DNA of 64,000 nt from Rhizodiscina lignyota (lineage: Eukaryota; Ascomycota; Dothideomycetes; Aulographales; Rhizodiscinaceae): NCBI GenBank assembly GCA_010015805.1, contig ML978127.1, forward strand, positions 1-64,000, written 5' to 3'. Both the position numbers and the translations under genes were made by a program. The first letter of the stretch is position 1. The number at the start of each line of letters is the position of its first letter. Of the stretch, positions 23,565-33,276 are shown piece after piece. Below the pieces are notes generated by a model. That model did no database searches. It saw only the letters and a program-made list of their open reading frames with translations, and was not told the DNA's origin.

Positions 23565-25279
23565 ATGTCAGGCGCCGAAACCCAATTCTCCGCGACTTAC
23601 CGACCGAGGCGGCCTCACACCAAATCGAGGAACGGGTGTCTAGTGTGTAAGAATCGGAGAGTCAAGGTAACTCATCCATTAAATGCGAATTATCCGCTTC
23701 AGCATGGCTCGCTTCAGCATGGCTGATATGTCTCCAGTGCGACGAGAAGCAGCCATCTTGTACTCGCTGTCAATTAGCTCAACGACCATGCACGTATCGA
23801 AGGGCACAGCAACCAGCCACAGCAGATGGAACAGCGGACATTCTTTCACTCCCTACTCCCACGAACCGGACCGAAGAGCCTTCCCCAGGCACACCGTTAT
23901 ATAGCAGATTTTCTCCGCTTCTCGATGGGAGTTCCGACTCGAATTCTACATGTTCTGGGTTAAACCATGGCCACGGCGATTCGGAGGCTACTGAAAGTCC
24001 CCTAGTCTTTTCCGACTCTGACCTCTACCATCACTTTCTAGAGCATACGAGTAGGACATTAACGTATTGCCAAAGGGATCAAGGCGCACTGCAGATAGGA
24101 ATGCCCACTCTAGCATTACGATGCGAAGCTGTGTTCCACTCGATTCTCGCCCTCGCAGCAGCCTGTCTCTGCTCGGACATGATCTCTCACGATGCACCTG
24201 ATCCGGCAGCCATCCATCAAACATTATTGACAGGATATCAACACCATACTAGAGCTCTTGAGCAAATGCAGGTCTTGATCTCAGAACGCAAGTCTTCGAA
24301 TAGGGAATTTCTCGTGGCGAACTCAGTTTTGCTGGTGCCTTTTGCCAGCGCATTCCAAAGGATCAATCATTGGATATCAACCAGGGCCAGTTCTGCACCT
24401 TCGCAAAAGAGGCGGCTTTCTATAACGCCTCGCAATTTCATCATCTTTTTGCGCGGCGTACAAACCACCCGCGAGGCGTTGCACAGCGACGACACCACGA
24501 CTACTTCAGACACGGTTGACTTCTCCAGCCCTTGGGACAACGTATCAACATTTCAGCATATTGATTCACAGACGGCATCAGCGGCACCGTCACGAACGCA
24601 CTTAACGTTTCCAATATTGGCCGCAACAAGCCAACGTGCTTTCTCTGAGCTTCAACGCAGGTTAGAGTTCGTCTCTATGACTCCCTCCAAGGCCGCTTGG
24701 CAAGACGACAACCAAAGCCTTGTCTCGAACTGTATTGCGGCCTTCGACGTTCTAGATGACATCAGGACTCATACCTTTTCGGGCTCAGAGTCACTAACAC
24801 CGTCGGCGATGGAAAATAGCAGTGAGAGCCCATCCCACCCTAGAGCCTCCGTGCCCCAAACGGCTTCCTGGTTGCTATCATATTTAAGACCTGCGATACC
24901 ATCAGAATCATCAGGACCACTAACAAGATCCTTTCTGGCTTTCCTCAATCTTATCCCGCAGGCGTACCTCGATCTCCTCCTTCCGCTCCTCGATCAAAGA
25001 TTGGAGAATCCAGTCGAGCAACTATCTGATATCCTGAAATTAGATGGACCGCAAGCGCTTGCTCTTGAGATTTATGCGCACTGGCTCGTTCTCATGTTTC
25101 TGGTGGAAGACGAGTCATGGTGGATCGGGGATTTAGCCATAACCAGCCTTCGCGGGATCATTAATACATATGGAGAAGAGTTTGCACATGATATACTGCC
25201 TAGTCACGGACGTACACGGGAGCAATGGTGGCCGGCGGGAATGTTGAAGATCATGTTGGAGCTCAAGCAACACCAGTGA
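23565..25279 (+). CDS. Zn2Cys6 fungal transcription factor
   Basis: Two exons (23565-23666, 23738-25279) give 547 residues. The N-terminal zinc cluster is complete, C-x2-C-x6-C-x6-C-x2-C-x6-C with Cys 25, 28, 35, 42, 45 and 52, and the intron splits it directly after VK. The middle region (about 160-520) resembles the fungal-specific domain of the sterol-uptake/aflatoxin-type regulators, and the C-terminus ends WWPAGMLKIMLELKQHQ. A perfect GTGAGT donor overlaps the stop codon, so a version 16 residues longer at its C-terminus (splicing 25276-25340) is possible. It lies tail-to-tail beside the carboxylase beta subunit gene and is a candidate regulator of that pair. Zn2Cys6 proteins usually bind CGG triplets as dimers. 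Confidence 0.88.
23695..23724 (+). repeat. 15-bp perfect tandem duplication in intron 1 of the regulator
   Basis: CGCTTCAGCATGGCT occurs twice in direct succession inside the 71-nt intron. Without one copy the intron would be 56 nt, near the local norm. Confidence 0.9.
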
Positions 25280-25501
25280 GTCTTAGCCTTTTAAGTCTCG
25301 CTCATTTATATGTCAAACATTTCAAAGTATTGCCTTCCAGAATCCTGTATCATATGCTGGCGAGGGAAATTCTATTTCTATCACATTTCTAATAATGCCT
25401 GTTTGGCATATCTATCTTCATTTCAATTGTGCGTCCATTCCCTTGCCTTGATACCGTAGCTGTTCGAGTACAGGACATTGGCGGAGACCCGATGAAGACC
25501 T

Positions 25502-27416
25502 TCAACCAAACACTGGATTAAGCCTTCCAGAAGCCCTATCCGCCACCCGCTGCGGCAGTACAATATCGTAGAGGTGTCTTGTCCACGTACACACGACCGA
25601 TCGCGTGACAGCGGGGTCGATTATCTCTTCTACGCCAAAGCTGTTGGCGGTGCGCACGGGGTTCATCAGTCGTCTATACTCTTCATCCAGCTCTCTATAC
25701 TTCTCCTTCCGAGCCTCCACGCCCTCGGTTCTCTCGATTTCGCTTAATTCGAACCTGTGGCCGACATCAATGCCTCCATTTAGCGGTAGGCTACCCCAGT
25801 TGCCAGAAGGCCATGCAACATTCATCGGGGGGTTCCTACACCGAGCCATCACACCACCTGCTACACCATATGCTCGTCGTGTAATAACGTTGAATATTGG
25901 CATGGTAGTAGTATAGTACGCTGTGGCGAGGGCAATACCATGCCTCATCGTAGCTGTTCGCTCTGCCACGGTGCCGATTGCATACCCTGGACAATCGACG
26001 AACTGCAGCACAGGAATGTTGAAGATGTCGCAAAATCGAAGGTGTCGTGTGCACTTCTGTGAGCCAGCTGCGTCTATAGCTCCTGCGTTGACCTCGCAGT
26101 TCAGAGAGATGATGCCTACAGGACAGCCCGCTAATCTTGCAAGTCCTACGATGGCTGTCAAGCCCCATAGAGCGCCGATCTCGAACCAGCTGTCCCTGTC
26201 AACGACTTCAGTGATGATTCTTCGCGGATCGTACATACGGTTTAGATTTCGGGGTATGATGGTAGATAAGTCCGGAGATGTACGATCGATAGGATCGTCG
26301 CTCTGAATTGTAGGCGGCACTTGGCGGCCGCAGTTGGGTAGAAATGATAGCACCGTGCGCATCTGCTCGAAGCATTCGGCCTCGTTAGCCGCCAGGTTAT
26401 CGATCGTACCATTTGTACAGTGCATGGATGGGCCGCCAAGTTCAGTGAAGGACAGGCCTTCTTCGAAAGTGGCCCCGGCAACAACGTTTGGGCCCGCGTT
26501 AAAGAGGCTACCGATGTCGCCTGCCATGACGGCAAAATGGCACATCACGACTCTCGCGGCTCCCAGTCCGATCGCTGGACCCAGCACAGCGCCTAGATTT
26601 GGGATCCCTTCATTGAGCTGCTGTGCGGCGTACGGAAGCGCTTCCACTGATGGTATGTATGACCAGCCTTCTTTCTTGATTGTTGTGACTGAGCCGCCTC
26701 CCGAAGCTCCGTCGACGAGCTTGATCATTGGCAGTTTCAATGCGAGCGCGAGCTTCTCCATATATACCTGTGTGTAATTAGTCATTGGTCCCATTCACGC
26801 CATGCGTTTATGAAAGCTCGTACTGTTTTAGCTTTTAATGCCCCGTCAGCGTGTCCGGCACGAAGCGAGTAATCGTCCGCAGTGAAAACAACCGTCCGCC
26901 CTTTCATCTTGCCAAATCCCTGGACATTGTTACTTGGCGTGTCTAAGACACTGTCAGCCATTATTGCCCTTCCATCCTCTCTTAAACGTATTCGACCCAC
27001 TCACAATCGACAATCTCCTCCCTGGCCTCCCCAGTCTTCTTCCAGTTTACCTCCCCACTCACACTTCCCACCTCCCTGAATGTGCCCTTATCCAGAATTA
27101 AATCTACTCGCTCTCGCACCCAGAGCTTCCCAGCTTTCTTTTGGCGCACATATCCTCGGTGGTTCGGGTTTGGCGTTGAAGCGATTTTCTGCAGCGTCGA
27201 TATCTGGCCAAGGATGTCGGAATAGTTTGCTGGCAGCTCATTCTCATCGCTCTTTCGCCGAGAACGTCTACGGGAGGTGTTCGGAGTTGGTTCGACGGAC
27301 GCAGAGGACTGTGAGACGTGCGAAGTTATTTGGGACAGGCGTTCTGCTGCTTTCGACTTCTCGTCTGATGTCGAGCTTCGCGTCGGTGAGGGTGATGGCG
27401 CGTCGCCGTCAGCCAT
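25502..27416 (-). CDS. Acyl-CoA carboxylase, carboxyltransferase (beta) subunit
   Basis: Three exons (27416-27005, 26942-26824, 26767-25502) give 598 residues. The carboxyltransferase domain runs from about residue 80: GKLWVRERVDLILDKGTF, then TPSNNVQGFGKMKGRTVV, KLVDGASGGGSV and GPAIGLGAARVVM in the N-lobe; NAGAIDAAGSQKCTRHLRFC, VDCPGYAIGT and ITRRAYGVAGGVM in the C-lobe. These match propionyl/acetyl-CoA carboxylase beta chains rather than 3-methylcrotonyl-CoA carboxylase. It would carry carboxyl from carboxybiotin to an acyl-CoA. Residue 482, within AYGVAGGVM (476-484), is glycine where Asp or Ile sets propionyl versus acetyl preference. The first 70 residues are low complexity with no mitochondrial presequence, but RLSQITSHV at 26-34 resembles a type 2 peroxisomal signal. 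It is divergent from the alpha-subunit gene. Frame is open upstream to 27581, but MADGDAPS is the likelier start. Confidence 0.9.
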
Positions 27417-27859
27417 TGTGCGCCGATGGTAAGGAATAAGGGATAAGTGGAAACTGATGGCATTACGCGCTCCAGGAGCGCGATGTATATGATCTCTCAC
27501 ATTTTGGATCGAGGTTGTTCCTCCTTCGTGGCATGGCACAATTCGGTACGAGATGGCCGAGGCAAAGGTCCCTCGTCCCATTGCGGGGATTTATGTAAGG
27601 CTGGAGTATCACCATCCATTGCCATTTTTATATCGCCGCTGGGTGCCGAATAGATCGTTCTTGAATTTGTTTGGATAATTTCTCTTCATTTCCTACCTAT
27701 CCTGCTTTCTACGGCTGATACCAGATCCTCCGTTTTCTGTCGCAGTCTCAAAGACCAGCTATTCTTTCAGTTCCGAAGCGGGAGGCAACCGGACGTTCAG
27801 AATTCAAGAGTTATTTTTAAGGAAATATATAGTGAAGATCCGGATTTTCAAAGTTAATC
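27417..27859. promoter_or_regulatory. Shared bidirectional promoter of the acyl-CoA carboxylase genes
   Basis: The 443 bp between the two start codons must contain both promoters. A CCG-N3-CGG everted triplet repeat at 27773-27781 and a further CCGG at about 27789-27792 are possible Zn2Cys6 sites. The matching regulator gene lies 2 kb away. Binding is not shown. Confidence 0.55.
27773..27781. promoter_or_regulatory. CCG-N3-CGG candidate Zn2Cys6 binding site
   Basis: CCGAAGCGG is an everted CGG triplet pair in the shared promoter, about 80 bp before the alpha-subunit ATG. Short motifs of this kind also occur by chance. Confidence 0.25.
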
Positions 27860-30009
27860 ATGGTTCAACATCATACTCGTCCCATAAAACGCCTTCTGGT
27901 GGCGAACAGGTATTTCAATTCCGAGAACATCAACACAACTATATTCTCACATCCAGACAGAGGCGAAATAGCTGTACGAATTATCTCTGCAGCACGCGAA
28001 CTTGATATCGAAACGTACGCTGTATACACAGCCGATGATATTACTCACGCCAAAGGCGCTGCCCATGCACTGAAGCTCAAATCTCCAACTTCATTCATGA
28101 ACATTGATGAACTCATCCAGCAAGTCAAGAATAACAATATTGATGCTGTCCATCCCGGATATGGCTTCTTGTCAGAGTCGGCAGAGTTTGCGCGCCGGAT
28201 GTGGGATGAGGCTGGATGCGTAGTAATCGGACCTGGAGCAGAGGTGTTGGAGCGCACAGGAGATAAGCTAAAGGCGAAGATGTTGGCTGAGGAATGTATG
28301 TTGATCTGTCCAAATTAGTTGCCTATGATTTGTTGATGGATATTGGACAGGTGGCGTTCCCACGTTGAAAGCTCTGACAACACCGACCAACAACATCGAG
28401 GATCTGAAGGTCTTTGCTGACAGAGTCGGCTACCCAATCATGGTAAAAGCTGTAGACGGTGGAGGCGGAAGAGGTATCCGACTCATTCGATCAGAAGACC
28501 AGCTTCAACCCTCTGCGAAGAGAGCGATTGAAGAGAGCCCATCGAAGCAGGTCTTTGCCGAGAAGGCAGCCGTCGACGGCTTCAGACATGTGGAAGTGCA
28601 GATTGCTGGAGATTGTCAAGGCAATGTCCAACATGTATGGGAGAGAGAATGCAGTATCCAGAGACGGTACCAGAAAGTGGTTGAGCTCGCTCCAAGTCAG
28701 ATGGGAAATAGGCCGCTCGCCGCAAAGATTATCCAGGCAGCGTTGTCGATGGCGAGAAAAGTATGTATATTTGCGACTGCTTTGGCTTCCATGAATAACG
28801 AAAATGCAGATCGATTACTTCTCCCTTGGAACATTTGAATTCCTAGCCAACCCGCAAAGTTCAGAATTCTACTTCTTGGAGATCAACCCTCGGCTACAAG
28901 TCGAACACACAATCACCGAATCCATTGCCATGCTTGATCTCGTCCAGATCCAACTTCTCCTCGCACAAGGCCATCCGATCTCGTCCACGGCACTCTCAAG
29001 TACCTCGGGCGATCCTCTCCAACCACCAAGCCGGTGCTCCATCCAGCTGCGCATCACTGCCGAGAATCTGCACGCCGACTGGTCCCTCAGCATAGGCAAG
29101 ATAACATCCTTCTCATTTCCAATTGGCAACGGAATCCGAATCGATACACATCTCCTCAACGGCCACCCAGCTGTCGTCGGTCCGGACTTTGACAGCCTCC
29201 TCGCGAAGATCATCGTTACAGCCGCAACTTGGGAAGACGCTGTGAAAAAGGCCAAACGCGCGCTGCAAGACACCGAAATCGAGGGAGTGAAGACAAACAT
29301 AGATATTCTACGCGGTATCGTCGCACACCCGGACTTCCTAGCTGGCAGTTGCGACACAACGTGGCTAGAGGCCACCCAGGTTGAGCTTCTCAAAGCTGGA
29401 GAGGTCATTGCGCACTCAACTCCATCTTCGCTGCTAGAACTCTCAATGCCATCCACATCATCATCCGCAGTAGCAGGTGCAGGATCGAGTATTTTCCGAA
29501 AGGGCGACGCCTGGTCTCTCACACTCTCGCCTCCTGGTACCGCGAAGCCGGCGCTAGGAACTCCATCTGCGCATCTTCTTCTGACCAAAGTTTTGCGAAA
29601 CGAGTTTCCATCTGCAATGGCTGCGGAGATTGAATACACACCCGCATCGACCGATGCAGCAAAGGCAACCTCGCAGTCATATACGCTGCATCTTGCGTCG
29701 ACAACTGCGTCTGCGTCAGCAACTACGTCGACGCATCGCAGGGGAAATCCTGGCAACCCGTCGCATATAGTGATCCCATTTTCCGGGAAGCTCGTCGAGG
29801 TCTTAATAGGAGAGGGTGATATACTCCGTAAAGGTGACGTCGTCTGCGTTGTACAGCAGATGAAGATGGAGCTCGAGGTTCGTGCAAGCCGTGCAGGGCG
29901 GGTTACATGGGTCACAGAAGCGGAGGATGGGGAGGAAGTTGGTGAAGGAACTTTGGCGGCTGAGATTGAAGTGTTGGATGAGGAGAAAGGGGTCGCAGCG
30001 AAGCTGTAA
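27860..30009 (+). CDS. Acyl-CoA carboxylase alpha subunit (biotin carboxylase plus biotin carrier), peroxisomal-type C-terminus
   Basis: Four exons (27860-27909, 27961-28295, 28351-28760, 28810-30009) give 664 residues. The biotin carboxylase domain starts at once (RLLVANRGEIAVRI) and holds HPGYGFLSESAEF, the ATP-grasp loop KAVDGGGGRGIRLI, ERECSIQRRYQKVVELAPS and FLEINPRLQVEHTITE with the acid, Arg and Glu of the active site retained. The C-terminal biotinyl domain has QQMKMELEV with Lys617 as the biotin site. It would make carboxybiotin from ATP and bicarbonate for the divergent beta subunit. No mitochondrial presequence is seen. The last three residues are AKL, fitting the type 1 peroxisomal signal. 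Oddities: Tyr replaces the usual His of RRHQKV, and QQ precedes MKM where EA is usual. Confidence 0.92.
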
Positions 30010-30088
30010 ACCGAGTTTGAAATATGAGATGTACATAGACGTCCAAGGTGCGTATCCAAAGAGATACTGTTCAAGATCCCTCGAATAT

Positions 30089-31264
30089 TCAATAGGTCAA
30101 GAAGAAGCTCATCGTTCCAATGATGCTATCACAAGCTAAAGCACGCACTGCCATCCCACTATTGAGCCCTTGCCATGTGTGGAGCGCGGTATACTGGTTT
30201 GCTGGTATCCGATTGGCCGCTTGTCCGATCAACATTACAGCTGGGATAGCCATTGTTGCCATGAACATGGTGTATAGGGGAGTGCGCGCTGTTTGCTGTA
30301 GCGCTCTTGAGCCCTTCGCAGTTGTCTCATCCGAAGGCGGCATGGCGCGAAATGTCAGAAACCAAGGTGCAAATAGCAGAGCGCGGACGACAATTGCGTT
30401 TCCCATCAGTTGAGACATGTCACTGCTCTTTTGCAACAGACCTATTCTGTATAGGCCCATATATACCAGAGTTGCCAAGTACAGTGCGTCAAGAATATCC
30501 AAATATTTCTTTCTCGCTGTCACGCTCTTTTGCTTCTCTTGGCCCGGTGAGAGACTTTGATTGCGATTATGAACTGTTGTCTCGGATGCACGTTGAAGAA
30601 CTAGCTCGATGGAGAATAGGTTCTGCGCAAATGAGATGGGTAGGATCTGTGCCAGGACAAAATACTGCCATAGACCCTGGACCCCGTATCGCCGTCCTGT
30701 CGACATGTCAACATGTTCAAGGAGTGCACACAGTTGGCAAGTTTGCAACATACCCTCCAATGCCATCCAGATGTTCATTGCGCCCGTCCATAAAAGCGCT
30801 CCTGGCACCCAAACCACGGTCCAGTTCTCGCCTTTTCCAAGAACATCGTGGACGAAATCGGTAAAGAGGGAGCTCTGGAGCATCCAATCCAGCGGCTTAA
30901 GTTCGTATGGCGGCTCCGGTACAGGAATTCCAACATTTTTAGACCAATTTTGGTATGACTGTACAAGAAAAGACGCCATATGATATGAGAGCACGGCAAA
31001 GCTAAGGTACGCAATGGCAGTTAGGTGCCGGAGAGTCGCGGACTCGCCATCGTTCACCCTAATGGACTCGAACAGCTCACGAAGATGAGAAGAGAGTGCT
31101 AGAGTAAGGAGTAAAGCAGAAAAAATATACGTAAGAAAGATGAAGGTGCCGATGTAGTTGGTTGGAGGATTAGACCATTGCTGAAGACTAGCAAGGACGG
31201 ACGTAAAGACGGTCATTGTACACCCTCTGCCACCAGGGAGAATATCAAGAGTTTCAGACTTCAA
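30089..31264 (-). CDS. Polytopic membrane protein of unknown function
   Basis: Two exons (31264-30754, 30696-30089) give 372 residues. The 57-nt intron at 30697-30753 is a multiple of three without stops, but its GTATGT donor, GTTGACAT branch point and CAG acceptor are typical, and removal joins MALEG to RRYGVQGLWQ smoothly. Six or seven hydrophobic segments are seen, including IGTFIFLTYIFSALLLTLAL, LTAIAYLSFAVLSYHMASFL, YLATLVYMGLYRIGLL, NAIVVRALLFAPWFLTF and FMATMAIPAVMLIGQA. The stretch LWQYFVLAQILPISFAQNLF looks like a segment found in fungal proteins of unknown function. A later start (MTVFTSVLAS at 31216) is equally likely. Its stop is 80 bp from the end of the convergent carboxylase alpha gene. 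Confidence 0.8.
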   Translation of the reverse strand: MKSETLDILPGGRGCTMTVFTSVLASLQQWSNPPTNYIGTFIFLTYIFSALLLTLALSSHLRELFESIRVNDGESATLRHLTAIAYLSFAVLSYHMASFLVQSYQNWSKNVGIPVPEPPYELKPLDWMLQSSLFTDFVHDVLGKGENWTVVWVPGALLWTGAMNIWMALEGMLQTCQLCALLEHVDMSTGRRYGVQGLWQYFVLAQILPISFAQNLFSIELVLQRASETTVHNRNQSLSPGQEKQKSVTARKKYLDILDALYLATLVYMGLYRIGLLQKSSDMSQLMGNAIVVRALLFAPWFLTFRAMPPSDETTAKGSRALQQTARTPLYTMFMATMAIPAVMLIGQAANRIPANQYTALHTWQGLNSGMAVRALACDSIIGTMSFFLTY

Positions 31265-31635
31265 GCTCTAAGAGCGATAGCGAGATTGATTCGCCACCTT
31301 CGCTCGTCTGACATGACCTCCAAGTGCTCGAAATATTTCTATGTCGTCACTAAGGAGCCGATATTTAAGTATTCAATCAGCCCGAAGTCATTCCGAGGAG
31401 CGGCCAAACAGAATGAAAGCCCGGAACTATCCTACTTGAAGCAGCACTGTTCTCTATCAGCTCCTTCTTTTGAATCAGAAATGTGCTTCAACGGCTCATT
31501 CAACGTTTAACCACGAGAAAAATAAAGTACATTTATGCAGATTAAGGCTTCATTAAGTACAGTCTCCTCCCAGTATATCGGCAAGCCGTCTTTCAGATCT
31601 TCGGGCTTCCTTATGTTGTTCAGGTCCGGCACGTT

Positions 31636-33276
31636 CTACGGCCTCCAACGGAAGGCAGGATTCCTCCAATCCAAGTCTTGTACCTGCTTGCTCGACAATC
31701 CCGCCAAAATCGCATCTACATCCTTCTTCTCTCTCCTCCTATTATCCCCTAGCATCCAAAAGAGGAGGAGAATGCTGACCAGAAGTGTCGTACTAGCAGT
31801 GGCCAAGTTCAAACCGTTTCCGATGTGGTAATTCGGCCCATCGAAAGGTAGGAAACTCCAGGTACTGATTAATCCGCCCACATTTCCAAGCATTACATCG
31901 GTACCAATCGCAGCGCTGCGTGCTGTATCACTGATAACATTGGCAGAAACGTGGGCGTTACAGAGAGCGCCGAATGCAAAAGCCCCCGATGCGGTTAGGA
32001 ATGTTGCGCCATAGCGAACTTGAGGATTCTCGGAGGCGAGAAACATGATGTATCCGGCCATCATAAGCGGTGCCGACATGATGAAGAAGATCAAGCGCTT
32101 GTCGAACCTCCAGCTTAGGAACGGAAACGCTACCGTAAAGAATGCGCCAACAACATACGGAGGGACGGTGTGCAGCTGTTGACTGATGATGGAAGCTTCC
32201 GGATATATCGTCTTTACGATTGTAGGGGCGAAGAAGGCAAGACCTTGGACCGTGATATTGTTCAACAGGAAGATGAACGAGGTAGCGATCGTATTCGGAT
32301 TGAGAATGCCCGCCATTAACTTCTTCCCATCCAGCTTGTCTAGTACTTCCGTCGTTCCAACTCTCTCGCTCTTTACTCTTGCAATTGCCAAGTCTTTCTC
32401 TTCCTGGCTCAGCCATCTTGCGGTGGCAGGACGATCCGTCAACGTAAGGAAGCCAACCAACGATAATCCACAAGTGATAATGCCCTCGATTGCGAAAATC
32501 ATTCTCCATTCATGGAGAGAGCCGAAGTGGGAGAGTTTCAATATAGCTGACGCCAAGAGACCACCGAAAGCACCAGCGAGCGGCGCCATAACAATGTATA
32601 GTGAGAGACGGAACGCCAATTCGCTGCGACGGTACCATCTTGATAAATAATACGCTATCCCAGGCATCATCCCAGCTTCGAACATGCCAAGCAGAAATCG
32701 AACTCCAGATGCGCTGTGGATGTTGTCGACAAAGGCGGTACAAATTGAGCATATGCCAAATCCCAGGCTGATGGCCGGTATGTACCAGCCCGGACCAACC
32801 CATTTGCATGCCATATTAGAAGGAATCTCGAAGATGATATATGAGATGTAGAAGGTTGAAAGCAAAGAGTTGTAGTCATAACCCTCGAGCTTCAGATCTC
32901 GCTCGAGTCCCGCGAGTCTCGCATTGCCTAAAGTGATATGTGAGCGCTGGAGTTCACGAACCGACCAAGAGAACTCTCACCAATGTTTGCACGGTCGATG
33001 AAGCAAAACAGGTACAGCAGTGCAACAGTGGGGACAATGTAGAAGTCGATCTTCCAGCGAAGTCTGCGCTCGGCGACGGGATCGAACTGAATCAGAGAGT
33101 GGCCATATCTGGGTGGATATGAGTTGAATGTCTCAGGGTAAATTGGAAAAGGTCCTTTACCTGTCAGTGGCAGCGTGGCCTCTCTCTGCTGCTTCATGAG
33201 TCGTGCCAAGTCCCTCCTTATGTGCCACATGGTCATCCAAGACAACACTCTGCTTCTCTACCCCATTGGAGTCCAT
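31636..33276 (-). CDS. MFS transporter, allantoate permease (DAL5/TNA1) type
   Basis: Three exons (33276-33161, 33108-32981, 32927-31636) give 511 residues. The start is the ATG of MDSNGVEKQSVVLDDHV, reached by a GTAAAG...CCCAG intron; the alternative ATG at 33248 is in another frame. The first membrane segment is FYIVPTVALLYLFCFIDRANIGNAR, whose DRxNIGNA motif is diagnostic of the anion:cation symporter branch. Later motifs are FEIPSNMACKWVGPGWYIP, GVRFLLGMFEAGMMPGIAYY and YLSRWYRRSELAFR. Twelve helices are expected. Family members import organic anions such as allantoate, nicotinate, pantothenate or carboxylic acids. Ends 370 bp from the unknown membrane protein, same strand. Confidence 0.93.

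Noticed and set aside
25502-27416. Identification as 3-methylcrotonyl-CoA carboxylase beta subunit
   Set aside because: The 3-methylcrotonyl-type GAGNYxM motif and a mitochondrial presequence are absent, and no leucine-degradation genes lie nearby.
27824-27831. AATATATA as TATA box of the carboxylase alpha gene
   Set aside because: About 30 bp before the ATG, also too close to be convincing.
28869-30092. 407-codon minus-strand frame
   Set aside because: Antisense to the biotin carboxylase exon 4, whose own frame carries clear family motifs.
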